This document shows positions 23,956 through 33,399 of a DNA stretch of 64,000 bases, one piece after another. The notes beneath the pieces are model-generated. The model searched no databases. It was not told the DNA's origin and worked only from the letters and a program-made list of their open reading frames with translations. The number at the start of each line of letters is the position of its first letter. The stretch's first letter is position 1. The translations under genes and the position numbers were made by a program. This stretch comes from Alligator mississippiensis (Eukaryota > Chordata > Crocodylia > Alligatoridae): assembly GCF_030867095.1 (NCBI RefSeq), contig NC_081828.1:216039978-216103977 (forward strand), read 5' to 3'.

Positions 23956-23959
23956 TTTA

Positions 23960-24720
23960 AAGGAAGTTGAGAAATTGGAGAAAATGCAGAAAAAGGCCAC
24001 AAAAACAGTATAAGGGCTAGGGGGAAAAAAACCTTCTGGTGAGATCCTCAAAGAGTTGAGTCTGTCTCATGCCAGAAGTTTGGGAGAAGGCTTGATTACT
24101 GGTCCTTCATGAGAAGAAAATACTAAAACTTAAAGGGCTCCATAATTGTGTAGAGAAAGGCATAGCAAGAAGCAACGCCTGGGACCTGAAGAGGGACACA
24201 GTAGGCACATTTACACATGGGCATTTACAGCACAATAACTGAAATTACTGCACAGTACTGGCACACATCTACACATGCACAACAGTACTGCACATTAAAT
24301 ATGGCACCTTATGCTGTCTTGGGCATAAATTTGATACTTGTATCATGCAGGTATCAAATGCACACTTGATTAGTTACTGTGCAGTAATGCACGTGTACAT
24401 GCCTTACTGCACAGTAACACAGTGTGTGTGGACTGACTTGGGGTTAACTTTAGTCCCAAATCAATCCACATGGCGTTAAAGCACTTTAACGCCTGCACGT
24501 GTAGACACCGGCCTATTCCCGCTTACTGCACAGTAAATTACTGCACAGTAAATTTAAACCAGCATAAATGCATGTGTAGACACACCCAGTTTTGTTAGGA
24601 ACAAACTATTACCAGTGAGGGTGATTATTCCTTGCATAATTAGCAAGGGAAGTCATGGAGTCTCCATCTTGTGAAGCTTTCAGTTCCAGAGAGGATGTCT
24701 TTTCCCTGGAAGCTACGCTG
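23960..24720 (+). repeat. Old CR1 split by a MITE
   Basis: 23960-24203 (GAGAAAATGCAGAAAAAGGC, then AGAGAAAGGCATAGCAAG) and 24588-24720 (ACAAACTATTACCAGTGAGG, then GGAGTCTCCATCTTGTGAAG and GATGTCTTTTCCCTGGAAG) are successive parts of one diverged CR1. Confidence 0.6.
24204..24587. mobile_element. MITE with TCTACACATG-type ends
   Basis: Left end GGCACATTTACACATGGGCA pairs with the right end TGCATGTGTAGACACACCC. Interior has repeated ACTGCACAGTA palindromic words. Shares its 24440-24587 part with 57175-57311. Noncoding. Confidence 0.7.
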
Positions 24721-25467
24721 TCGTTTAACCAAAGTGAGAGGGCTTAGCACGGTGGCAGCTTGGTAAAAATCCCTGGCTTGCATCACCCAGTGGCTGTTCT
24801 AGTGGCCCTTTCTGTTTTAAAATCTGTTAATCTGACAATCCAGCCGGATTCCCTTCTGCCCGATGCATCATCCAAAATAAACTTCTCTCGTCTAAGTTCC
24901 TCTTGCGGCATCGTTCTCAGTGGTGATAATGTGAGAAGCAGATGAAAGCCCACTCTGGGTTTCAAATCTATTGGCTGCTTATGAGCCTGAGCAATTAAGG
25001 GGTTGCAAGGAGGCAGGGAACTCACCTCTGAGTTCTGCAAGTGCAATCAATTTGATCTGCAGTCGGAATAAAAGCCCAAACCCTTGGACAGCCTGGCTTT
25101 CTTGGGTGCTGCTACACTCAAGCCCAGCTTCATAAATGTCTGGATGCTTTATGGCTTTTTCCATTCGATCCTTTTTACTGGTTATTATTTTCAAAGCAAG
25201 CCTGAGACATAAACCCAACCACCTCCCAGCACAGCATGTTCTAATGCATCCGTGAGGGGCGGGTGACAGTGTCCCACGCTGCTTTTACCTTGTGCCTGTG
25301 AGAAGATGCTACTCCACTCTTCAGATCCCCTTCTGCAGGGATGTTGCCATATTATTCGCCACCCCATTAGGGCCAATAATAGGCTACAGAGGAAAGGAAC
25401 CCCATTTTTCACATCATTGCACCAGCCTACAGGGCACTCAAACTGCCCAAGCTCCAACTGGTTTCAA
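24721..25467. other. No gene or recognised repeat
   Basis: Nothing assignable. Confidence 0.4.
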
Positions 25468-25586
25468 TCATAGAGGCATAGGGGAATCGGGCTGGAAGGG
25501 ACCTCCAGAGGTCATCTAACCCAATTCCCTGCCTGAGGCAGGATCATCCCTATCCAAACCCTCCCATACAAATCCACTGACTAACC
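25468..25586 (-). repeat. CR1 3' end fragment
   Basis: TCATAGAGGCATAGGGGAAT, CTGGAAGGGACCTCCAGAGG and CCTGAGGCAGGATCATCCCT mark a CR1 subfamily 3' end. A hAT has inserted at its inner edge. Confidence 0.75.
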
Positions 25587-25763
25587 CAGTGGTTCTCAAC
25601 CTGTGGGCCAAGGGCAGCATGCAACCCAATCAGCACACTGCTGCGGCCCATGTGACATCCTATTAAATGTTTATGCAGGAAGTAAGTTGTGTGGTTGCAA
25701 CCCACGTAACACATCGAGAGCTGTAAGTGTGCCTCACTATGGCAGGTAGATCGAGAGCCACTG
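25587..25763. mobile_element. hAT-type MITE, 177 bp
   Basis: CAGTGGTTCTCAACCTGTGG at the left and ATCGAGAGCCACTG at the right are inverted ends; the flanks GACTAACC / GTCTAACC are an 8-bp duplication matching at 7 of 8. Confidence 0.85.
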
Positions 25764-25774
25764 GTCTAACCTAA

Positions 25775-26270
25775 TAGCAGAACTGTAATGAACCCTGATA
25801 CAACCACATGACATAACACCCCACCTGTCGCAGGTAAAGCAGGGGGACAGGTTACATCTTACTGCAGCAAAGGTTGTTAATGGGTACTCTGTCTAAGGAA
25901 GAGGGCCATGCCACCCACTACAGATGAAGGCAACCCCCGCCACACATTCTCTACCAGTTTGACCATGGGGCAAAATTCCTCCATGACCCCAATATGGTGA
26001 TTAATCTGGCCCTGAGTAGAGGGCCAAAGTCCCCCTCTAGCCAGAAACCTCCCAATTTTAGTCCCAGAAAAAGCATTGGCACCGCCCAATCACCATCCCC
26101 AATCTGGGCTACATCCAGCACGCAATGCTGCTGAGGAAGACGTAATAAAACCACTGTCATATGTAGGAGTTGGGGGGAAGGAGAGGAACTCCTTCCCAGC
26201 CCCAAAAGGCAACCAGCAAAGCCCAAAAGTATGAGGCAAAGAAGAAGGTCTTGGGATTCAAATGCCCCCA
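25775..26270 (-). repeat. Probable SINE body or other dispersed repeat, ends uncertain
   Basis: Continuous minus-strand sequence downstream of the U2-derived heads. Words such as GGAGGTTTCTGGCTAGAGG and TTGCCCCATGGTCAAACTGG recall a reptile dispersed repeat. I cannot place its right end; part may belong to the neighbouring CR1. Confidence 0.4.
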
Positions 26271-26352
26271 GTTGATCTTAGCCAACAAGAAGCGATCATC
26301 TAATCTATATATTTATCTACACTTGATCTTAGCCAAAAGGCTGAGAAGCGAT
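26271..26352 (-). repeat. Two tandem U2 snRNA-derived SINE heads (SINEU type)
   Basis: On the minus strand, 26352-26319 reads ATCGCTTCTCAGCCTTTTGG then CTAAGATCAAGTGTAG, the first 34 bases of U2 snRNA with one change. At 26296-26271 a second, shorter copy of the same 5' end occurs (ATCGCTTCTTGTTGGC then TAAGATCAAC). Crocodilian SINEU elements are known to have U1/U2-derived heads and repeated head addition; that is the best explanation. It is not a functional U2 gene, since only the 5' end is present. Confidence 0.8.
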
Positions 26353-26599
26353 GGACAAGCAGAGGATAATCTGGTTCTTAGAAGACGTCTAGTGAGGAAG
26401 CAGAATGTGCAGCTCAAGGTAATATATAGACAGGGAGGATGGCTCAGACTAATTAGGATCAACACTAAGTAGCTATGTTGGCATAGCCTTAGTTTCTCTG
26501 GGTCTCCGTGACCCATGTATCACAGGGGAATATCATTGCTCTACCCAACAAGGCTGTTATAAAATGGACAGATTCTGACAATGGTCATGGGATCACCCT

Positions 26600-26945
26600 T
26601 GTCCAAACCAGCCTGGCCAAGTGTTTGTCCAACTTGCTCTTAAATATTTCCAAGGGTGGAGATCCCACTGCCTCTCCAGGGAATCTGTTCCAGTGCTGAA
26701 CCAGACTCTGATCTACAAGTTCTTCCTAATGTCCCACTTAAGTTTCCCTTGATGCAATCTAAGACCGCTACTCCTTGCCCTACCCAACACAGCCACAGAG
26801 AAAGGTCCACCTCCATCGTCTTTATAACCACCCTACAGGTATATGCAGACAGTTAGCAAATCTCTCGGTCTTCTCTTCCCTGGACTAAGCAAGCCAAGTT
26901 CTTCCAACCTGTTCTCATCAGTCATTTGCATCTCTGGATCTTTCT
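26600..26945 (-). repeat. CR1 fragment, older subfamily
   Basis: GGGATCACCCTTGTCCAAAC, TGTTCCAGTGCTGAACCAGA, CTTCCTAATGTCCCACTTAA and CTTCTCTTCCCTGGACTAAG follow CR1 3' region order in reverse. Confidence 0.75.
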
Positions 26946-27084
26946 GGCATGCACACACTTGCATGTGTATATAAATTTCCCTGCAGGTAAGCTTTATGTC
27001 CAAAGTCCAGCAGAGAAACAGGTCTGCACAATGTCCTTGTCAGTTGCTCAATCCCATGTCTACTGAAGTCAACGGGAGCTTTGC

Positions 27085-27962
27085 CATCCATAGTTTCATA
27101 GTTTCATATTAAGTCAGGTCGGAAGGGACCTGAGCAGATCATCAAGTTCGACCCCAAGGAAAGAGTGCTGGGATCAAACGACCCCAACTAGGTGATTATC
27201 TAGCCTCCTTTTGAAGACCCCCAGGGTAGGAGCCAGCACCACTTCCCTTGGAAGTTGGTTCCAGGTCCTAGCCGCCCTGACAGTGAAGTAGCGCCTCCTG
27301 ATATCTAGTCTGAATCTACTCTCAGTCAACTTATGGCTGTTATTCCTTGTTACTCCCGGTAGTGCTTGGAGGAACAGGGACTCCTCCAATGCCTGCTGGT
27401 CCCCCTTGGCCAGTTTATAGATGGCCACTAGATCCCACCTCAGCCTTCTCTTGTGGAGGCTGAGCAGGTTCAGGTCCCTCAGCCTCTCCTCATAGGGCCT
27501 GCCCTGCTGCCCCCGATCATGCGGGTGACCTCCTCTGGTCCCTCTCCATGATGTCCACATCCCTCCTGAAATGCGGCGCCCAGAACTGGATGCAGTACTC
27601 CAACTGCGGCCTGACCAGTGTCGCATAGAGGGGGAGGATCACCTCCTTGGACCTGCTCGAGATGCATCTGTGGATGCACGACAAGGTGTGGTTGGCCTTC
27701 CTGACCGCGTCCCCACACTGTTGGCCCATGTTCATTTTGGCATCAATAATGACTCCAAGATCCTTTTCTGCCTCTGCACTGGCGAGAAGGGAGTTCCCCA
27801 GCCTGTAGGTCTGCTGCTGGTTCCTCCTCCCCAGGTGCAGCACCTTGCACTTGTCAGTGTTGAAACCCATCCTGTTCTCATCCGCCCAACCCTGTAACCT
27901 GTCTAGATCTAGTTGCAGCCTGTCCCCCTCCTCCAGCGTGCCCACTTCCCCCCACATTTTAG
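27085..27962 (-). mobile_element. CR1 LINE, 3' part with RT C-terminus
   Basis: From the tail (TTTCATAGTTTCATATTAAG) inward. The minus strand reads FNTDKCKVLHLGRRNQQQTY, KDLGVIIDAKMNMG and RPQLEYCIQFWAPHF (27957-27517), then in a shifted frame RPYEERLRDLNLLSLHKRRL and WNQLPREVVL (27626-27174). Closely related to the element at 12082-14376. One frame change near 27530-27620. Confidence 0.92.
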
Positions 27963-28048
27963 TGCCACATGGAAGAAAGCAAGGTGTGAGGTTTCTTCAT
28001 TTCTTTTTCTCTCTCCCTCATTACATCCACTCACCATTCCCCTATATG
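27963..28048. other. Short unassigned spacer
   Basis: Separates the CR1 from the hAT element; T/C-rich. Confidence 0.4.
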
Positions 28049-28476
28049 TAGGGACCTACCAAATTTGGGGTAGCTACCCGCCAATTTTGTGGGCAGTACA
28101 CAGGGACTGGCAGCCATTAGGCGGGCAAAGTGTGGAGGCCTCTCCCATGCCTCTGATTGTCTGAGAGTTCCCGGTGGCCATGACCCTTGCCTCTGATTGG
28201 CTGTGGTTTCCTGTCATGTGGCCCTACCCCTCTCCACCAATTGGTGGAGAGGGGCAGGGCCACAAGACAGGCAGCCCTTGCAGCCAGTCAGCAGCAAGGG
28301 GAGGAAGAGCACCAGCCATCTTGTCGGTAATACTTTGAGCAGGTAGATCCCCATCCCCACTTCCCCACCCCGGTAGACTACCACAGCACCCAGAATACTC
28401 TTGGCTCCCTTTAGGGAGCCAGCATTTTATTTTCAGTAAGGTCCCACCCGCCCCATGAAATCTCAGTAGGTCCCTA
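28049..28476. mobile_element. hAT-type element with TAGGGACCTAC ends
   Basis: Begins TAGGGACCTACC and ends GTAGGTCCCTA. Flanks CCTATATG and CATATATG match at 7 of 8, a hAT-size duplication. Noncoding, 428 bp. Contains the 28211-28270 palindrome. Confidence 0.85.
28211..28270. repeat. 28-bp near-perfect palindrome
   Basis: Arms 28211-28238 and 28243-28270 pair at 26 of 28 positions around an AATT centre (itself self-complementary). Confidence 0.93.
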
Positions 28477-28992
28477 CATATATGACATGCCTCCGAGCAC
28501 ACTGAATGTATATGCAAGAAGTACTAATTCAGTTACAAAGCTAAGTTGCTTCCTGTTTGTTCACGGCGGTATATTTTGGCAAAGCCAAGGCCCACCCTGT
28601 GTATTTTGGCCGTTGCTTTATACATAAGCCACGATCATCAATAGTCAAGTGAAAACAAAGCAAAATGGTCCAATTCCCCCCTCCAAGCTCCATGAGGTTT
28701 TGATATTTAACTCTGTTTCTGGGAACAACTCTTGCAAAACTAAGGGTTTACAGCACAACAGGCAAGTTTGTTTGCATTAGAGCAGCGCTATCAAAGATTT
28801 CTCCCCACTTCAAATCAATGAAGGGCATTGAGTAATATGAATGGAGACATAAGTTCAATCCAAATTCCCTCCCAGCAAACTGGGCAAACCAGTACATAGC
28901 AAAATAGGCCTTTTCCCAGGGTGGAACCGTCATTTCTCTTGAAGAGAAACCACCACCCAGTTAAGAAACTAAGGAGGGACCACTTTGATTTC
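28477..28992. other. No gene or recognised repeat
   Basis: Nothing assignable. Confidence 0.4.
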
Positions 28993-28997
28993 CAGAG

Positions 28998-29185
28998 GAT
29001 GCATCTACATGTGCATTAATGTACTTTAGGTAATGTGCATTAAATCTAGTACCTCCATTGTGAGGTACTAGAAAAAGGTGCATTAGCCTATTTTAATGCA
29101 CATTAGCTAAAAAGCAGTTTTTTGTGACGCTTTAGTGCTCATTAAAATGAGCTAATGCACATTAAGCACATGTGTAGACACTCCT
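28998..29185. mobile_element. MITE, TGCATCTACATGTGC ends
   Basis: Left TGCATCTACATGTGCATTAA pairs with right CACATGTGTAGACACTCCT; AGAGG flanks both sides (28993-28997, 29186-29190). Interior alternates TTAATGCACATT and its complement. Confidence 0.7.
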
Positions 29186-29191
29186 AGAGGG

Positions 29192-29895
29192 TGTTGGGAC
29201 CCAGAGGCCTTCAGGCCTGGGTTTGACCTTTGTGCTCAGCTCAAGCTGCATGCTTTGCTTGAGTTGTGGTCAAGACTTGCACCCAGTAAAAGGAGCAGAT
29301 GGGAAAATACTATCCCTGACTTAAAACGAATCAGGAAGTTGGAAAGCTAAATTGAATAAATATAACCTGGGCAAAAAAGGAACAGTCAGAGCAAAACCTA
29401 CCCCCACCTAGGAATGAAAAGTTTACATCAAAATATAAAATTTCAGTTAAAGGTAACCATATTTGGCAAACAGAAGCAAGATGATTAATATGCATTAGGA
29501 GGAAGGTTTAAGTTAATTTTATGTATTAAGAAATGCAAATTATACAATATATAAAAAAAGTGAGGGCATGTACCCTTCGAAACACTCTTGAAGAAAGCCT
29601 GAAGAGATCCCATCATTGATCCAAGATCCTGTTTTGATATCAGACGTGGGAGCCAGGAGCCCTGGACAAGACTTCACGGCCTGATCACCCAGTGAAGTTG
29701 CATTCACAACATTTGGGGTGGTGAGCATCTGCTTTGACTAGCTACAAGCCTAAATTTTTAAACTGCTACTGCTACTTCAGTTTTAAATAGAATGGTATCT
29801 GTTAGGGTTCAATAAACTCTCTTTAGTTTAGGTCAACTGTGTCGTACTCTCCTTGCCTGGTATAAGACTGATCATAGGATCATAGGAATGCAACA
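29192..29895 (+). mobile_element. Fossil LTR candidate
   Basis: Starts TGTTG and ends CAACA (inverted ends, TG...CA), about 704 bp. AATAAA lies at 29809-29814 near the right end, as in an R/U5 region. Directly after it, TGGCGGAGAATGCGGGC at 29899-29915 sits where a primer-binding site would be. No coding part of an LTR element was recognised next to it, so it is a solitary end or remnant. Family not assigned. Confidence 0.4.
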
Positions 29896-30337
29896 AATTG
29901 GCGGAGAATGCGGGCAGCCAGGTAACGGGTGCGGACTGTGGATGTAGGTTCCCCTGTGTTGGTCAGACTGTGAATGTAAGTCCAGCAACATGGCACAATC
30001 GTTTTTGGCCTGTGAAGGGATGCAGGTCAGATCATGTCATGTGCAGATGTGTTCAGGACCAAAAACACATGCACAGTCGTTCTTGTTTGCACCAGTGTGC
30101 AAGTCCACTCAGGGGAACGGATCCATCCATCCTGTTACTAACCACAGGGGGGAAATCATAACCTCACCCATGAGCATGTCTTGAGCATGTCTCTAGTGCC
30201 CCAAACACAACTGACTATGCATGACCAGGACAGGAAGGATCATGCCACAGTCTGGGTGTTATGCCAGGACTGCAGAGATCCAGCTTCAATCTTGGAGTCT
30301 GCCCCACTCTTCTGTCGTGCCCTTGAGCAAGTAACTC
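29896..30337. other. No gene; possibly leader of the LTR remnant at its start
   Basis: First ~40 bases may be LTR-element leader. The rest is unassigned. Confidence 0.3.
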
Positions 30338-30598
30338 AGACCTGGTCCACACTGCAAAACTCTGTTGGAGTTACCTAGGTCAGGTACGGGCAGGGGAAGA
30401 GCGCACCACCTTTTGGACATAGCAATGCTGGCATTACCCCAGCTGACGGGGCAGTGCTGTGGGTGGCTCACCAGGCATGACTTGCAGAGATGTGGCAGCA
30501 AAGGTGGCAGATGCTGCACCTGCACTAGGACGCATCGCCATTTAGCCTTTCCGAGGTAGACATGGCAGCAGGGACCCCAGTGCATAGACAAGGCCTCT
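30338..30598. mobile_element. MITE, CCTGGTCCACAC ends
   Basis: CAGACCTGGTCCACACTGC at the left pairs loosely with GTGCATAGACAAGGCCTCTG at the right. Resembles 17640-17860 and the well-known turtle/crocodile elements starting GGCCTGGTCTACACT. Confidence 0.5.
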
Positions 30599-30639
30599 GT
30601 CTCTCTGGGTTGCCATTCCCCCTCTGCCCAATGAGGATA

Positions 30640-31175
30640 GTCATCACTGGTAATCCCTCGCAATCGAGGAGGATTGTCTTCCATGATGACCTTATCTGTT
30701 GGTCCAAAGATGCCTGATAGGGCCAATCCACAAGTGACAGGCTCTCTTGCAACTTGGGCACGTGTTTGTATGCAGGGTGGGTGGCTCTGGATTTCTGGTT
30801 TGTCATGGGAGATACCTGTGCGTGATTTCCTTTTTCATGAAGCTGCTGCACATCAGCTTCCACGCAGTTCTTGACAGAATGGGACTTTGATCCAGTGGCA
30901 AGGAGACCAAGACAACTGGAGATCTCATTCTGCCGCAGCCTTCGTTCACCTCTGCAGCCGTTGAGGTTTTAACATCTTCTTCCACCTGCTCCGCCATTGA
31001 GGATTTGTAGATCCATGGCTGGGGGCTGGGTAGGCTTATTATAGTGGCAACCTCTACTTGCCATGTCGCAGCACTATCAAAGGATGTATGTGGCTTTTCA
31101 GGAGGGAGAGCATTGCCATCTGCTGTCCCCACCATAGCCTGGTGGTGCTGCCACTGCTTATCCATCATTTAACCT
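30640..31175. repeat. Possible dispersed repeat (CCCTCGCAATCGAGGAGG)
   Basis: The segment from AATCCCTCGCAATCGAGGAG onward recalls a reptilian interspersed repeat, but I cannot name it or fix its ends. Contains the small palindrome CCTCGCAATCGAGG. Confidence 0.25.
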
Positions 31176-31327
31176 TCTCTCGTTCACCACTAACCTTCCC
31201 TAAAGGGAAGCCAATCCACTACCTGTGGACACGGTGAGAAGCAGCATGGCTCTGCCACCAGAAACAGGGAAGTTGCCTCATGTAGCCTTGTCAGTGATGG
31301 GTTAATTCTCACGGGGATGAGCTGCCA

Positions 31328-31753
31328 TAGTGATTCTCAACCAGGGTGCCAGCAGATCTGGGTGCTGTGGGGTGCAAGGCAGTGTTAGTGCTGTTAGGTG
31401 CACGAACATGATTGACAGGTGAAACCAGAGATCCTATATATAGCACTCCCCAAGTGCCCGACTGATCCCCATCTCCTCCCCACGCTGCTGCTCTGCTTTC
31501 TGCTCCATTCCTTGTGCTCCCGGCCCAATTCGCTGCTCTGCTTTCTGTTCCCTGCCCCATCTGCTGCTGTGCTGCCTGTCCCCACCCTGATCTGTCACAT
31601 GCCATGCACGGAGGCTGCCGGTGCTACTCGTGGCCTCGGTGCCACAGGTTAACCACCCTTTTCTGTAGTCAAAATACCGGTTGAAAGCTCAGAGCTGGCA
31701 TTTGCTGAGGGAGCCCTGGAGTCTAACAAGGGGCCCTTGGTTGAGAATCACAG
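31328..31753 (+). mobile_element. hAT-type element, same family as 38095 and 53949
   Basis: TAGTGATTCTCAACCAGGGT at the left and CTTGGTTGAGAATCACAG at the right; AGAGCTGGCATTTGC and GAGTCTAACAAGGGGC match the right halves of the other copies. Centre is a CT-rich insert or expansion. Duplication decayed (AGCTGCCA / GGCTAACA). Confidence 0.75.
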
Positions 31754-32439
31754 GGCTAACAGATCCAGCGGTGCTAATTAGCCAGCCTGAAGTGCCACGT
31801 GAATGCAGGAATGCTGTTCTGGATTAAGAGGTAACAGTGCATTCAAGGATGCCACTCCAGAGCAAGGTACATTTAGTGTATAGTCAGGGCCTGAGATGCT
31901 CAGGCACTGCAAGGAGCAGGGCGCTGCAACTAGCTAGGATAGAAGTCAGGGTCATGCGTGCATGTTTGCTGGTGACCCCGACCTGGTGCAGCTGGTGAAC
32001 CTGATTTGCCCTGGCTTTGCCCCAGGGATGCTCCCTAGCACCAGGGCAATGGACCTGGGTATTTGACTGTCCTGATCTCCCAGTTGGTTTCCCCCACTTC
32101 TCTCTGGATCAAGCATCGTAGCATAAGGCAGGCGCACGGTAAACCAAGTCCCATTTGTGAACCTGCCCCAGCCCAGAGGAAATCAGGGGAAAGACCCCGA
32201 TGGGTTTGGATCATCTCGTCTGCTCTGTCAGGGCTTGAAACTGTGTCCACACAGCCAAGGAAAAGCCAGGCCTGGCTCTCATGCAGGGCTGATCTCCTGT
32301 TTAGCACTGAAATAACAAGCGCCAAGCTGCCCTGAACCGTGGGACGGGAAAGATTAGCAATGTAGGGGTGGCCACTGACTCCTGGCTACTGTGACCGTCT
32401 GTAGACATGCAGAACCTGGGCCCCAAATATCAGCGCCAA
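31754..32439. other. No gene or recognised repeat
   Basis: Nothing assignable. No light-chain EF-hand exon (the mammalian upstream neighbour MYL3) was seen here or elsewhere upstream. Confidence 0.4.
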
Positions 32440-33170
32440 ACCCTTCAGGGGCCTCTGCGGCCCACGCCTCCCCACCTTAGCTGCCTCGGATGGAGGGAGA
32501 GGGCAGAGGCAAGAGAACGGTTAGCACGGTGCCGCTTCAGCAGTTCCCTGGCCTCTGTCTTTAATCATTAAATTCCCAGGGGCCCCGCAGGGCCCGAGCA
32601 GAGCGACCCTCTCTGCAAAGAAGCGGCGGGTGGATGCCTCCCTGTTTGTCTCCCTGCGCCAAGGCGGGCACGGAGCAAGGCCCCGCCGTCCAAAATATGT
32701 GAGCAAACACACAGAGGAGAAGTCCAGCGCCACAAGCTCCGGCTCGGCAGGCTAGCTGCAAAGACGCTATCACTTTCCCAGGGGCGGTGGGTGGGGGGGA
32801 GCCTGGAGCATTTAAGCCGGGGCCAGATTCTCCCCTCTGGAGCGAGCCAGGCCCCTCAGGCTGCAGCGGTTTTCTCCGCCAGGGCATCAAGCTCCAGCAT
32901 GCATATTTGTTTAATCCACCCCATTTCTGCCCTGCACCGCCGTCCCAGGAATGTCTCTCCCAGGCCGGGGTCGGGGCTGGATTTTTGTGCATGGTCGACG
33001 TCGCCTATAGCCGGGACCCCTTCTTCGCCCTCGCCCCCATCCCACTCCTCTCCTAGAAGGGTTGCAATCAGATGCACGGCCTAAGTGGAGACATGTGTAG
33101 CCGCTGAAACCAGCAGCGAGAGCTTGCAAAGGCACCGAGCTCCCTCCTTAAGGAGTGGGAAGGTCCGAGA
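32440..33170. promoter_or_regulatory. CpG-rich region upstream of PTH1R
   Basis: CG dinucleotides are much denser here than in the flanking intergenic DNA, for example around 32630-32690, 32865-32880 and 32935-33030, and the stretch is free of recognised repeats. It lies 2.3-3 kb before the PTH1R start codon. Mammalian PTH1R has a ubiquitous promoter in a CpG island upstream of the signal exon, so this is a reasonable candidate for the equivalent. I did not compute an observed/expected ratio. Confidence 0.45.
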
Positions 33171-33289
33171 CGGGAGGGAAGAGGGGGGTGGGAAGGGGGT
33201 GGGGGGACGGGCTAAGGGGGTGGGGTGGGAGGTGTGGACAGCTAACCCTGTGGTTCCCTGCCTGAGGATCACATGGTGGCTATGGCCAG

Positions 33290-33354
33290 CCAATGGGGTC
33301 CTGGCCATGCTGATTTTTATACCTGCCTCCCTGCTCTAAAACTACAGGCATTCA
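33290..33354 (+). promoter_or_regulatory. Candidate CCAAT/TATA core promoter
   Basis: CCAAT at 33290-33294 and a TTTTATA box at 33315-33321 are followed about 33 bases later by an initiator-like TTCACTG with its A at 33354. Spacing fits a TATA promoter driving + strand transcription toward PTH1R. A single motif pair occurs by chance often enough that this stays a candidate. Confidence 0.3.
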
Positions 33355-33399
33355 CTGAGAGCCTCTCAGACTGGCTGAGAGGCAGAGCGGGGAGGAAGA

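Noticed and set aside
26271-26352. A functional U2 snRNA gene
   Set aside because: Only the first ~34 bases are present, in two tandem pieces, without the Sm site or 3' stem loops.
1-33000. MYL3 exons expected upstream by mammalian synteny
   Set aside because: No EF-hand-like reading frame seen on the minus strand; the neighbour is probably beyond the window.
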